Notes: generated by a model not told the origin, from the letters alone. A stretch of 64,000 nucleotides of DNA from Streptomyces sp. ICC1 (GCF_003287935.1 NZ_CP030287.1:6947029-7011028); one strand, 5' to 3'; shown: positions 18,297-27,581, numbered from the stretch's first letter. Numbers and translations are program-made.

Positions 18297-19494
18297 GTGC
18301 CCGCCTCCACCGTCGGCCTCGCCCCCGCCCCGCCGCCGCCTTTGGCCGCCCGCGTCCGCACGACCGCGCCCTCGGCCGTACGCGAGATCCTCGCCGTCAC
18401 CGCCCGGCCCGGCATGATCTCCTTCGCCGGCGGCCTGCCCGCGCCCGAGCTCTTCGACGCCGAGGGGCTGCGGGCCGCGTACACCACCGTCCTCACCCGC
18501 TCGGCCCGCCGCGCGCTCCAGTACTCGACCACCGAGGGCGCCCCGGAACTGCGCGCGGCCGTGGCCCGGCGGTTCGACGGGCGCGGACTGGCGACCACCG
18601 GGGACGACGTACTGATCACCACCGGCTCCCAGCAGGGGCTCGGCCTGATCGCGACGGCACTGATCGAGCCGGGCGACACGGTCCTCGTCGAGAACCCCAC
18701 CTACCTGGCCGCGCTCCAGGGGTTCGCGCTCGCGGGCGCCCGCGTGGTCCCCGTGCCGTGCGACGGCGAGGGCATCCTCCCGGACGCCCTGGAGGAGCTC
18801 GTCGCGCGCGAGCGCCCCAAGCTGCTCTACACCGTCCCCACCTTCCAGAACCCGACCGGCCGCACCCTCCCGTCCGACCGCAGGGCGGCGGTCGCGGCCG
18901 TCGCGGCCCGGCTCGGACTGTGGCTGCTGGAGGACGACCCGTACGGGGACCTGCGCTACGAGGGCTGCGACATCCCGTGGCTCGCCGCGCACCCGGGCGC
19001 GGAGGACCGTACGGCCCTGCTCGGCAGCTTCTCGAAGGTGATGGCGCCGGGGGTCAGACTGGGCTGGCTGCGCGCACCGGCGGCGCTGCTGCGCGGGGCG
19101 GTGCTCGCGAAGCAGGCGGCGGACCTGCACACCTCGACGGTGGACCAGCTCGCGGCGGCGGAGTACCTGCGGACGGCGGACCTGTCCGCGCACATCGCCC
19201 GGGTCCGGGAGGCGTACCGCGGCCGACGCGACACACTCCTGTCGGGCCTGGCGTCGGCGCTCCCGGCGGGCTCGACGTGGAACCGCCCGGAGGGCGGCAT
19301 GTTCGTCTGGGCCCGCCTCCCGCAGGGCCACGACGCGACGACCCTGCTGCGCGCGGCGACCGCCGCGGGCGTGGCCTTCGTCCCCGGAGCCCCGTTCTTC
19401 GCCGGCTCCCCGGACCCCAGAACCCTCCGCCTGTCGTTCACGACGCACACGGAGACGGAGATCGCCGAGGGCCTGCGGCGGCTGGCGGCGGCGG
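18297..19494 (+). CDS. PLP-dependent aminotransferase (fold type I) that has lost its own stop
   Basis: About 400 residues of class I/II aminotransferase related to LysN/ARO8/MocR catalytic domains: PGMISFAGGLPAPELF, LQYSTTEGAPELR, LITTGSQQGLGL, PTFQNPTGRTL, the catalytic lysine in GSFSKVMAPGVRLGW, and FFAGSPDPRTLRLSFTTH near the end. There is no DNA-binding domain. Start GTG 18297 with GAAGGAG upstream. Family similarity ends at about 19494 (EGLRRLAAA), but this frame stays open through unrelated sequence to 22124, where it coincides with the LacI frame. The normal stop was therefore lost at a junction near 19.5-19.6 kb; any 1275-residue readthrough product is probably artefactual. The end given is where similarity stops. 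Confidence 0.75.
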
Positions 19495-19495
19495 G

Positions 19496-19605
19496 TCACA
19501 GGAAGTGTGAGAGGTCGACTGCCGGGAGGGGGCCGGGGGGGAGGGCGACGCGGAGGATCAGGAGGAGGCCTGGGACGGCAACCCAGCGGACGGCGGGCCG
19601 TGATG
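19496..19605 (-). pseudogene. Orphan C-terminal fragment of a lost gene
   Basis: On the minus strand a frame ends at TGA (19496-19498) with the hydrophobic sequence RWVAVPGLLLILRVALP then PGPLPAVDLSHFL, which reads like the natural C-terminus of a membrane protein. Upstream the frame enters the ABC-2 fragment, so the rest of the gene is missing. It would have been convergent with the aminotransferase. The parent family is not identified. Confidence 0.4.
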
Positions 19606-21084
19606 TCCACCGCCTTCACCGGCCAGGCCATCGCCACCGGCTTCGACCGCCGGTACGGGGTCCTCAAGCGGCTCGGGGCCTCGCCGCTGCCGCGCTGGGC
19701 GCTGATGGCGGCCAAGACCCTGCCGGTGCTGGTCACCGACGTGCTCCTGATCGCGCTGCTGACGGCGCTCGCCTGCGCGCTGGGCTGGTCCCCGAACGGC
19801 GACCCGGTGGCGGTGGCCGCGCGGATCCTGCGCGCCCGGTTCCGCGCCGAGCTCGCCCCCATGCCGGTGCCCGAAGCGGCCCGCACCCCCGTCTACTCCA
19901 CCTGGTACGCCTTCAACCAGGACGTCAGCGCGGCCGCCGTCGAAACCCAGGCCGAACTGGCCGCCGGCCTCGGCTGCGGCGCACTCATCCTGGACGACGG
20001 CTGGCAGGAGCTGGGCCACGGCCGCGGCTACGCCGGCTGCGGCGACTGGCGCCCCGACCGGGCCAAGTTCCCCGACTTCGCCGGGCACGTGGCCCGCGTC
20101 CGCGCCCACGGGCTGAGCTACCTGGCCTGGGTGGCGCCCCTGCTGCTCGGCCCCGGAGCCGCCGGCCACGGCCGGTGGGCGCACTGCGCGCCCGCCCCCG
20201 CCACCGTGCCCGGCGCGCACGTGCTCGACCCGCGCCGCCCCGAGGTGCGCGCCCACGTGGTCCGGCTCTGCGTCCGGCTGGTCCGGGAGTACGGACTCGA
20301 CGGACTCAAGCTCGACTTCCTCGACCAGGCCATGGTGTACGCGGACGACGGCGCGGGCGATGTCGGACGGGCCATGGTGGCCCTGCTGACGGACCTCCGG
20401 CAGGCCCTGGAAGCCGTCCGCCCCGGGCTGCTCCTCGAACTGCGCCAGCCCTACACGGGACCGGGCATGGCCCCCTTCGGCAACATGCTGCGCTCCTTCG
20501 ACTGCCCGGCCGACGCGACCGCCAACCGGGTCCGCACCCTCGACACCGCCCTGCTCGCCGTCGGCGGGGCCGTCCACTCCGACATGCTCCTGTGGTCGCC
20601 CGACGCGCCCGTGGCCGCGGTGGCCCGGCAGCTGATCGGGGCCCTGCACGCGGTGCCGCAGATCTCCGTACGACTGGACCGGGTACCGGCGGCGCACCGG
20701 GAGGCGGTGGGCTTCTGGCTGCGGCAGTGGCGCCTGCACCGGGAGCTGTTGCTCGACGGGGAGGTCGAGCCGGGACGGCCCGACGAGCTGTACCCGCTGG
20801 TGCGGGCGAGCGCCGGGGACCGCTGCCTGATCAGCGTGCACGGAGACCGGGTCGTCCCGCTGGACTTCTCCGCGCACCGCCGCTTCCACCTGGTCAACGG
20901 CTCGGACCGGGACCGGGTGATGGTGGAGGTGCGGGGCGGCGGGGGCCGGGTCGAGGGAGTGGTCCACGGGCCGGACGGCCGTATCATGGACGGTCCGCCG
21001 TCGTTCCTGGCGGAGGGAGCTCGCTCGCTGGCGGTGCCGCGCGGCGGTCTGGCATCGCTCACGATCACGGAAGGACCGCGATGA
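19603..21084 (+). pseudogene. Chimera: ABC-2 permease fragment fused to GH36 alpha-galactosidase catalytic domain
   Basis: Residues 1 to about 66 (MSTAFTGQAIATGFDRRYGV to ALGWSPNGDP) are an internal piece of a DrrB-like ABC-2 permease with two hydrophobic helices. From about 19795 on the sequence is a GH36 melibiase-type barrel: PVYSTWYAFNQDVS, LILDDGWQELG, GLKLDFLDQAM (nucleophile D in KLD), LRSFDCPADATANR (acid/base region) and HSDMLLW. The N-terminal beta-sandwich of GH36 (about 300 residues) is missing, so a normal enzyme is unlikely although the active site is intact. The stop overlaps the LacI start (ATGA). Originally it would have cleaved alpha-galactosides upstream of galT-galK. Confidence 0.7.
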
Positions 21085-22124
21085 AGGTCGGGATCACCGA
21101 GGTCGCAGCTCGAGCCCAGGTCAGCGAGGCGACCGTCAGCCGGGTGATCAACCGACGCCAGGGCGTGTCGAAGAAGACCCGCGACGCGGTCGAACAGGCC
21201 ATGGCGGAGGTCGGCTACGAACGGCAGACGCAGGGCCAACTGGTGGCCGTGATCACCGAGTTCGTGTCGAACCCGTTCTTCGCGGACGTGGCCGAGCGCA
21301 TCGAGTCGGCGCTCGCCCCGCACGGACTGAAGACGGTCCTGTGTCCCGCCTTCCCGGGTGGGGTGCAGGAGCGGGACTTCATCTCCGCGCTCGTCGACAA
21401 GGGGGTCGCCGCGGTCGTCTTCCTGTCCGCGTCCAACACCGTCGAGGGCGCCGACACCGAGACGTACGAACTGCTGCGCCAGCGCAGGGTCCCCTACGTG
21501 GGGATCAACGGGGAGTTCGCCGACGGCGTGCCCACCCCGGTCTTCTCCACGGACGACGCGCTCGCGGCGGAACTGGCCGTCGACCACCTCCACCGGCTGG
21601 GCCACCGCCGGATCGGGATGGCCTCGGGTCCGGCGGGCAACCAGCCCGCCGACCGCCGGGTACGGGGCTTCCTGGAGGCCATGGCCAAGCGCGGCATCGA
21701 GGAGCCGGAGCGCTGGGTGGTCCGCCAGTCCTACACGGTGGAGGGCGGCCAGGCCGCCGTCGGCCCGCTGCTGGCGCTCGGCGCCACCGCGATCGTCGCG
21801 GCCAGCGACTACATGGCCCTCGGCGCGATCCGCGGCGTCCGCCGCCAGGGCCGCACGGTGCCCGGTGACGTCTCCGTCGTGGGCTACGACGGTTCGGCCA
21901 TCACCGAGTTCACCGATCCGCCCCTGACCACGGTGCGCCAGCCCGCCGACCGGCTCGCGCTGGAGGTGGGCCGCAGCGTGCTGGCCCTGGTCAGCAACAG
22001 GGACGTGCCGACGGGGGAGCTGCTGTTCGACCCCGAGCTGGTCATCCGGGCCACCACCGGACCCGCCCCGGCGCAACCGGCTCCTGCGCAACCTGCCCCT
22101 GCGCAACCGGCTCCGGAGGCCTAG
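21081..22124 (+). CDS. LacI-family transcriptional regulator
   Basis: 347 residues. N-terminal HTH and hinge (ITEVAARAQVSEATVSRVIN, then KKTRDAVEQAMAEVGYE), then a periplasmic-binding-protein-like sensor (LVAVITEFVSNPFFADV, YVGINGEFADG, DHLHRLGHRRIGMASGP, DVSVVGYDGSAITEFTDPPLTTV). It is probably the local repressor responding to an alpha-galactoside or galactose, because it overlaps the GH36 gene by ATGA. The C-terminal tail repeats PAPAQ three times, encoded by near-perfect 15-bp repeats (22066-22110). It ends in CTAG, whose reverse complement is the stop of the convergent DeoR gene. Its frame is continuous with the upstream aminotransferase frame. Confidence 0.9.
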   Translation: MKVGITEVAARAQVSEATVSRVINRRQGVSKKTRDAVEQAMAEVGYERQTQGQLVAVITEFVSNPFFADVAERIESALAPHGLKTVLCPAFPGGVQERDFISALVDKGVAAVVFLSASNTVEGADTETYELLRQRRVPYVGINGEFADGVPTPVFSTDDALAAELAVDHLHRLGHRRIGMASGPAGNQPADRRVRGFLEAMAKRGIEEPERWVVRQSYTVEGGQAAVGPLLALGATAIVAASDYMALGAIRGVRRQGRTVPGDVSVVGYDGSAITEFTDPPLTTVRQPADRLALEVGRSVLALVSNRDVPTGELLFDPELVIRATTGPAPAQPAPAQPAPAQPAPEA

Positions 22125-22130
22125 GCCTCC
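22115..22130. terminator. Perfect palindrome shared by two convergent stop codons
   Basis: GGAGGCCTAGGCCTCC is fully self-complementary, centred on CTAG. The LacI gene stops with its TAG and the DeoR gene with the same TAG on the other strand. It may act as a compact bidirectional end, though with no loop it would have to open at its centre to form a hairpin. Confidence 0.4.
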
Positions 22131-22930
22131 GCGCCCGCCACCATCAGTTCGCCCACGCTCTCCGCGAGGACGGCGCGGGCCGCGGCCGGCATGCCCGCGT
22201 CCGTGACGAACCAGTCGGCGCGGTCCAGCGCCGCGAACCCGCTGAGCCCGACCACTCCCCACTTGCTGTGGTCGGCCACGACGGCGATCCGCCGTGCCGA
22301 GGCGACCAGGGCCCGGTTGGTCTGGGCCTCCGTGAGGTTGGGCGTGGTCAGCCCGGCCTCTTCGGTCACCCCGTGCGCGCCCAGGACCAGCAGGTCCACG
22401 TGGAGGGAGCCGATCACCAGGTCGGCGAGCGGGCCGACCAGCGCGGCCGAGGGGGTGGGGGAGCCGCCGGTGAGCAGCAGGGTGGGGGCCGCGCCCCCGC
22501 CGCCCTGGCCGGCGGCCCGCACCAGCTCGGCGACGGGCAGGGAGTTGGTGACGATGGTGAGCCGCGGAACGCCGAGCAGCCGGGCGGCGACGGCGTACGC
22601 GGTGGTGCCGCCCGAGACCGCGACCACGCTGCCCGGTTCCACCAGGGTCGCGGCCGTCGCCGCGATGGCGGCCTTTGCGGCCCCCTCCAGATCGGACTTG
22701 GCGTCGAATCCGGGCTCGTGTCCGCTGGCCTGGACGGTGGCGACGGCGCCGCCGTGCACCTTCTCCACGGCGCCGCCGCGGGCGAGCGCGTCCAGGTCCC
22801 GGCGGACCGTCATGTCGGAGACGCCGAGCAGTCCGACCAGGTCGGCCACCCGCACCGAGCCGTCGCGGCGCACCGCGTCGAGGATGAACGCGCGTCGCTG
22901 GTGGGCCAGCTGCGCAGCCTGCTCGGCCAC
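22121..22930 (-). CDS. DeoR-family transcriptional regulator
   Basis: 269 residues. N-terminal winged HTH (QRRAFILDAVRRDGSVRVAD, VSDMTVRRDLDALARGGAVE) followed by KVHGGAV and a DeoR sugar-phosphate sensor domain (SVVAVSGGTTAYAVAARL, LTIVTNSLPVAELV, VTEEAGLTTPNLTEA, VVADHSKWGVVG). Family members bind phosphorylated sugars and repress catabolic operons. It is divergent from galT over a 128-bp region with repeated CTGTTT/G elements, so it is the likely repressor of galTK. The start is the first Met (MAEQAAQ). Confidence 0.9.
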   Translation of the reverse strand: MAEQAAQLAHQRRAFILDAVRRDGSVRVADLVGLLGVSDMTVRRDLDALARGGAVEKVHGGAVATVQASGHEPGFDAKSDLEGAAKAAIAATAATLVEPGSVVAVSGGTTAYAVAARLLGVPRLTIVTNSLPVAELVRAAGQGGGGAAPTLLLTGGSPTPSAALVGPLADLVIGSLHVDLLVLGAHGVTEEAGLTTPNLTEAQTNRALVASARRIAVVADHSKWGVVGLSGFAALDRADWFVTDAGMPAAARAVLAESVGELMVAGAEA

Positions 22931-22989
22931 GAGATCACTCCCGGGTATGGGGAAAACCGGTCGGAAAGCAACAACATAGCATGGGCGTG

Positions 22990-23058
22990 CTGTTTGTTTC
23001 TGAAGGAATGATCACGCCAGACTGTTGATTTACTTGCGGAACTGTTTAATCTTGGCGT
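22990..23058 (+). promoter_or_regulatory. galT promoter region, probably leaderless, with CTGTT repeats
   Basis: CTGTTT at 22990, CTGTTG at 23022 and CTGTTT at 23042 are direct repeats. TTGATT (23025-23030) and TAATCT (23047-23052), 16 bp apart, form a plausible -35/-10 pair only about 7 bp before the galT GTG at 23059. No Shine-Dalgarno sequence precedes galT. This is the most AT-rich stretch for kilobases. Confidence 0.55.
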
Positions 23059-24108
23059 GTGAAGAAGACCCTCGCGAAACTCGCGGACGGCCGTGAACTG
23101 ATCTACTTCGACCACGACGAGAGCGCCGTGCGCGACGCCCCCGACCAGCGCCCGCTGGACCGCGTGAGCAGTCACCCGGAACTGCGGCGCGACGAGGCGA
23201 CCGGCGACTGGATCACGATCGCCTCCCACCGGCAGGCCCGCACCTACCACCCGCCCGCCGGCGAGTGCCCGCTGTGCCCCTCCCGGGACGGCCGGCTCGG
23301 CGAGATCCCCGCCGCCGACTACGAGGTCGCCGTCTTCGAGAACCGCTTCCCCTCCCTCGCGGGCGAGGCCGGACGCTGCGAGGTCGTCTGCTTCACCCCG
23401 GACCACGAGGCCGCCTTCGCCGACCTCACCCCCGCCGCCGCCCGCCTGGTCCTGGACGCGTGGACCGACCGCACCGCGGAGCTCTCCGCCCTCCCCGGCG
23501 TCGAGCAGGTGTACTGCTTCGAGAACCGCGGGGCCGAGATCGGCGTGACGCTCGCCCACCCGCACGGCCAGATCTACGCCTTCCCCTTCGTCACGCCGCG
23601 CACCGCCAAGATGACGGCCGCCGCGGCCGCCCACCGCGCCACCACCGGCCGCAACCTCTTCGAGGACCTGCTGACGGGAGCCCGCGCCGCCACCGAGCGG
23701 GTGGTGACCGCCGGGGATCACTGGACCGCCTTCGTGCCGTACGCCGCCCGCTGGCCGTACGAGGTCCACCTCTACCCGCACCGCCGCGTCCCCGACCTGA
23801 CCTGCCTCACCGAGGCCGAGCGCGCCGAGTTCCCGGGCGTCTACCTGGACCTGCTGCGCCGCTTCGACCGGCTGTTCCCCGTACCGGGGCAGCCGCAGGG
23901 GCCGACCCCCACGCCGTACATCTCCGCATGGCACCAGGCGCCCCGCACCCAGGGCGGGGAACTGGCCCTGCACCTCGAACTGTTCACCGTCCGCCGGACC
24001 GCCGACAAGCTCAAGTTCCTCGCCGGGACGGAGTCCGGGACGGAGGCGTTCATCAACGACGTGGCCCCCGAGGCGGCCGCGCGCAGACTTCGGGAGGCCC
24101 TGGCGTGA
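23059..24108 (+). CDS. galT: Galactose-1-phosphate uridylyltransferase
   Basis: 349 residues. It exchanges UMP between UDP-glucose and galactose-1-phosphate in the Leloir pathway, in the cytosol. Zinc cysteines appear in GECPLCPSRDG, and the catalytic histidine lies in AHPHGQIYAFPF, the family signature. ELFTVRRTADKLKFLAG near the C-terminus is also typical. The GTG start at 23059 has no ribosome site and sits next to a -10 element, so the mRNA is probably leaderless. The stop overlaps galK by GTGA. The usual Streptomyces gal operon order is galT-galE-galK; galE is absent here. Confidence 0.95.
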   Translation: MKKTLAKLADGRELIYFDHDESAVRDAPDQRPLDRVSSHPELRRDEATGDWITIASHRQARTYHPPAGECPLCPSRDGRLGEIPAADYEVAVFENRFPSLAGEAGRCEVVCFTPDHEAAFADLTPAAARLVLDAWTDRTAELSALPGVEQVYCFENRGAEIGVTLAHPHGQIYAFPFVTPRTAKMTAAAAAHRATTGRNLFEDLLTGARAATERVVTAGDHWTAFVPYAARWPYEVHLYPHRRVPDLTCLTEAERAEFPGVYLDLLRRFDRLFPVPGQPQGPTPTPYISAWHQAPRTQGGELALHLELFTVRRTADKLKFLAGTESGTEAFINDVAPEAAARRLREALA

Positions 24109-25292
24109 ACCGGACCGCTCAGCCGGAAGACGAGCACAGCCGGGCCGCCCGGGCCGCGGACGCCTTCCACCAGCTCTACGGCGCCTCCCCGGACGGGGTC
24201 TGGGCGGCGCCGGGCCGGGTCAACCTCATTGGCGAACACACCGACTACAACGACGGCTTCGCCCTCCCGATGGCCCTCCCGCAGACCACCCTGCTCGCCG
24301 CACGCGCCCGGACGGACGGGCGGCTGCGGCTGCACAGCGCGCAGGGCGACGGCCGGATCACCGACCTGGTGGTCGCCGATCTGGCCCCGGGAGTCGTGAC
24401 GGGCTGGACCTCCTACCCGGCCGGCGTCCTGTGGGCACTCGCCGGAGCGGGGTACGGGATCGGCGGCGCCGACCTCCACTTCGACAGCACCGTGCCCACC
24501 GGCGCCGGCCTCTCCTCCTCCGCCGCACTGGAGTGCGCGGTCGCCGTGGCCTACGACGAGCTGTACCGCCTGGCCCTGACCGGACCCGAACTGGCCCGGA
24601 TCGCGCAGCGCGCGGAGAACGGCTTCGCCGGCGTCCCCTGCGGGATCATGGACCAGATGGCCTCCGTCTGCTGCACCGCCGAGGCCGCCCTCCACCTCGA
24701 CGCCCGCAGCCCGGAGAGCCACCGGCAGGTGCCCTTCGACCTGCTGGGCCAGGGGCTGCGGCTGCTGGTGATCGACACCCGGGTCACCCACGACCTCGGG
24801 GACGGGGCCTACGCCTCCCTGCGCGCGGGCTGCGAACGGGCCGCCGCGCTGCTAGGGCTGCCCGCCCTGCGCGATCTGCCCGCCGCGGAACTCCCGCGGG
24901 CCCTGCGGGCCCTGCCGGCGGAACTGGCCCCCCTGGTGCGCCACGTGGTGACCGAGAACGCCCGGGTCGGCGAGGCCGTCTCCCGGCTGGAGGAGGGCGA
25001 CGCGGCGGCCCTGGGCCCGATCCTCACCGCCGGCCACGCCTCGCTGCGCGACGACTACCGGGTCTCCTGCCCGGAAACCGACCTCGTGGTGACCGCGGCG
25101 CTGGCCGCCGGCGCGCTCGGCGCCCGGATGACCGGAGGGGGCTTCGGCGGCTCGGTGATCGCCCTGGTGGAGGCCGGGCGCCAGGACGCGGTGGGCCGGT
25201 CCGTCACGGAGGCCTTCGCGGCAGCCGGCCACCGCCCTCCGCACATCCTCGAAGCCACCCCCGCCGCGGGCGCCCGCCGGCTAGTGCTGTGA
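24105..25292 (+). CDS. galK: Galactokinase
   Basis: 395 residues, GHMP kinase family; phosphorylates galactose at C1. The signature GRVNLIGEHTDYNDGF lies near residue 35, the phosphate loop PTGAGLSSSAALE near 130, CGIMDQM near 180, and the third motif MTGGGFGGSVIAL near the C-terminus. Translation is coupled to galT by a GTGA overlap; the GTG is followed by a charged N-terminal tail. The last three codons and stop (CTA GTG CTG TGA) belong to the inserted repeat element starting at 25281, so the native C-terminus has been replaced or trimmed by a few residues. Confidence 0.95.
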   Translation: MNRTAQPEDEHSRAARAADAFHQLYGASPDGVWAAPGRVNLIGEHTDYNDGFALPMALPQTTLLAARARTDGRLRLHSAQGDGRITDLVVADLAPGVVTGWTSYPAGVLWALAGAGYGIGGADLHFDSTVPTGAGLSSSAALECAVAVAYDELYRLALTGPELARIAQRAENGFAGVPCGIMDQMASVCCTAEAALHLDARSPESHRQVPFDLLGQGLRLLVIDTRVTHDLGDGAYASLRAGCERAAALLGLPALRDLPAAELPRALRALPAELAPLVRHVVTENARVGEAVSRLEEGDAAALGPILTAGHASLRDDYRVSCPETDLVVTAALAAGALGARMTGGGFGGSVIALVEAGRQDAVGRSVTEAFAAAGHRPPHILEATPAAGARRLVL

Positions 25293-25471
25293 CCGGAAAG
25301 GTTCACCGGGTCGCGGCGCCCGGCACGGCACCTCGCCGCGTTGTCGGACCACCGAAGTACGTCCAGTACGAGCGGCGGCCCTCCGCCCGGGGGCCCCTCC
25401 CGGCGGTAGCTGGGGGAGAGGCACCGCACCGAACACCGCGACCCGGCAAACCTTTCCGGCCACAGCACTAG
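25281..25471. mobile_element. Non-autonomous inverted-repeat element (MITE-like), copy 1
   Basis: 191 bp bounded by CTAGTGCTGTG at the left and CACAGCACTAG at the right. The terminal inverted repeats extend over about 23 bp with one mismatch. It has no coding capacity. A second copy lies at 39242-39406 with nearly identical ends and internal block. CTAG at both ends is either part of the repeat or a 4-bp target duplication. It is inserted at the end of galK and supplies its stop codon. Confidence 0.8.
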
Positions 25472-25508
25472 TGCTCGCGCCGAAGCCCGGCGACCCGTCC
25501 CGGCGTTA

Positions 25509-25559
25509 GGCCGTCCCTTTCGGATCTTGCCGGGCCCGCGAGATCCGAAGGGGACGGCC
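25509..25559 (+). terminator. Hairpin terminator, probably of the gal operon
   Basis: A 19-bp stem with one G-T pair (25509-25527 against 25541-25559) and a 13-base loop. It lies just beyond the inserted element, so the galTK terminator may have been pushed about 190 bp away from galK. Confidence 0.75.
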
Positions 25560-25643
25560 CGGCCGGCCACCGCGGCCCGCGCCGGAATCCGACCGCACCA
25601 CCGCTTCAGCACGCACGTCCGCCCCAACACTCCGGAGGACACT

Positions 25644-27554
25644 GTGAGAAGACTCTTACCGCACGCGGCACTCGCCGCGTCGCTGCTGCTCGGAGCACTC
25701 GGCGCGGCTCCCGCCGCCGCGTCCGTGCCCGGCTCCGTGCCCGGCTCCGCGCCCGGCTCCGCGACGGCCGCCCTGTCCGATTCCTGGCGGCCGCCCCTGA
25801 GCACCCGGGGCCGCTACGTCGTCGACGCCGACGGCAACCGCTTCAAGTTGAAGTCGGCGAACTGGCAAGGCGCCCAGGGGTCGTGGAGCGGATCCGGTGA
25901 CATCAACGATCCGGCCGCACACCACGACGGCGAGAAGGCCGACCAGATGCCGCTCGGCCTGGACCGCGCTCCGATCCCGCGGATCCTCGCCGGATTCCAC
26001 GCCCTGGGCATCAACAGCGTCCGGCTGCCCTTCTCGAACGAGATGCTGCACGACCAGCGGCCCGTCTCCGACGCCTCGGTCGCGGCCAACCCGGAGCTAC
26101 GGGGCAAGACCCCCCTCCAGGTCTTCGACGCCGTCATCGCCGCCACCACGGCCGAGGGCTTCGCGGTGATCCTCAACAACCACACCAACACCTCGCGCTT
26201 CTGCTGCGGCCTGGACGGCAACGAACGCTGGAACACCAGCCAGAGCACCGCGCGGTGGGAGGAGGACTGGATCGCCCTCGCCCGCCGCTACAAGGACGAC
26301 AAGCGCGTCGTCGGAGCCGACCTCTACAACGAGGTCCGCCGCACCGTCACCGACGACGCCAACTGGAACTGGGGCAACGACCACGACTGGTGGGCCGCGT
26401 CCCAGCGCCTCGGCGACCGCCTCCTCACCGAGGCCAACCCCGACCTCCTGGTGGTCGTCGAAGGCATCAACTGGCAGGGCATCCCGGCCGACGGACTGCC
26501 CCACGGCCGTCCCACGCTCGAACCGGTGCGCACCCTCTCGCACACCCTCGTCGCCTCGAACAAGCTGGTGTACGCGGCGCACTTCTACGGCTACACCGGC
26601 CCGAACCACACCGGTGCGACCGGCATGGGCGAGACCCACGACCCCCGCTACCAGGACCTGTCCCGCGCGGACCTGTTCGCGACCCTGGGGCGCCAGGCGT
26701 TCTACGTCACGTCCGACACGGGCAGCCACTTCACGGCGCCGCTGTGGATCAGCGAGTTCGGCACGGGCAGCGACGAGGCCGACCCGCGGGCGCGCGCCTG
26801 GTTCGGCAACTTCGTGGACCACCTGATCGCCACGGACGCCGACTTCGCCTACTGGCCCCTGGTCGGCTGGACCGGACACGGCAGCTGGTCGATCCTGAAC
26901 TTCGACGAGAGCGGCCGCCGTTCCGGCATCCTGGACGGCGCCGACTGGCGCGCCGCCCACTGGAACCGGCTCGTCACCGCGCCGCAGAAGAGCGGCCCGG
27001 TCGAGGTGTCCGACACCTGGGACATGCTCAACCTTGACCACGCCGACGCGGTCCAGTCGGCGCGCGTACGGGCCCTCGGCGACTGGGACCAGGGAGCCCG
27101 CAAGGGGGTGTGCCCCGACGGCCAGCGGCTCGTCGGCCTGGCCCACCGCGACGGGCGCGGGCTGTGCACCGACGCGGGGGCCGCCGGCCCGGCCGCCGCC
27201 GGCCCGGCGCCGACCGCCGTGCGCGACGAACGCCACGTACAGCAGGGCGACTGGGCCGGTGGCTACACCAAGTACCAGTGCGGGCCGGGCCAGTTCATGA
27301 CCGGCTACAGCGTGCGGGGACAGGCGGTCTCCGCGGTCCTGTGCGCCCAGGCCGAAAGGCCCCTCGGGACGAGCGGCCGCACCGTCTGGTTCGACCGGGG
27401 CGACGCCCGGCCGGCCGCCGGCCCGGGCGGAGAGTTCGCGTACGGCAACTTCAAGGGGCAGTGCGCGACGGACGAGTACGCCGCGGGTCTCGCCTTCACC
27501 GGCGCGTGGGCCAAGGGCAAGACCCCGGACGCCCTGCTCTGCCGCAAGCTGTGA
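25644..27554 (+). CDS. Secreted glycoside hydrolase family 5 (endoglucanase-like) with a TTA codon
   Basis: 636 residues. A signal peptide (MRRLLPHAALAASLLLGALG, cleavage near AAA-SVPG) and a short Pro/Gly/Ser linker are followed by a GH5-type barrel: GINSVRLPFSNEM (about 122-134), acid/base E about 230 in DLYNEVRR, AAHFYGYTGP, and nucleophile E about 371 in LWISEFGTG. The last about 130 residues form an extra Cys-containing domain. It probably hydrolyses a beta-glucan or mannan outside the cell. The GTG at 25644 follows GGAGGAC. Codon 5 is TTA (25656-25658), the rare leucine codon read by bldA tRNA, so expression is probably developmentally gated. Confidence 0.88.
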   Translation: MRRLLPHAALAASLLLGALGAAPAAASVPGSVPGSAPGSATAALSDSWRPPLSTRGRYVVDADGNRFKLKSANWQGAQGSWSGSGDINDPAAHHDGEKADQMPLGLDRAPIPRILAGFHALGINSVRLPFSNEMLHDQRPVSDASVAANPELRGKTPLQVFDAVIAATTAEGFAVILNNHTNTSRFCCGLDGNERWNTSQSTARWEEDWIALARRYKDDKRVVGADLYNEVRRTVTDDANWNWGNDHDWWAASQRLGDRLLTEANPDLLVVVEGINWQGIPADGLPHGRPTLEPVRTLSHTLVASNKLVYAAHFYGYTGPNHTGATGMGETHDPRYQDLSRADLFATLGRQAFYVTSDTGSHFTAPLWISEFGTGSDEADPRARAWFGNFVDHLIATDADFAYWPLVGWTGHGSWSILNFDESGRRSGILDGADWRAAHWNRLVTAPQKSGPVEVSDTWDMLNLDHADAVQSARVRALGDWDQGARKGVCPDGQRLVGLAHRDGRGLCTDAGAAGPAAAGPAPTAVRDERHVQQGDWAGGYTKYQCGPGQFMTGYSVRGQAVSAVLCAQAERPLGTSGRTVWFDRGDARPAAGPGGEFAYGNFKGQCATDEYAAGLAFTGAWAKGKTPDALLCRKL

Positions 27555-27581
27555 CGGCCGCCGCCCGGCCGTGACGGCACG

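Noticed and set aside
18297..22124. A single 1275-residue protein joining aminotransferase and LacI
   Set aside because: The middle 500 residues are Arg-rich antisense-like sequence; GH36 is encoded there in another frame and LacI has its own coupled start.
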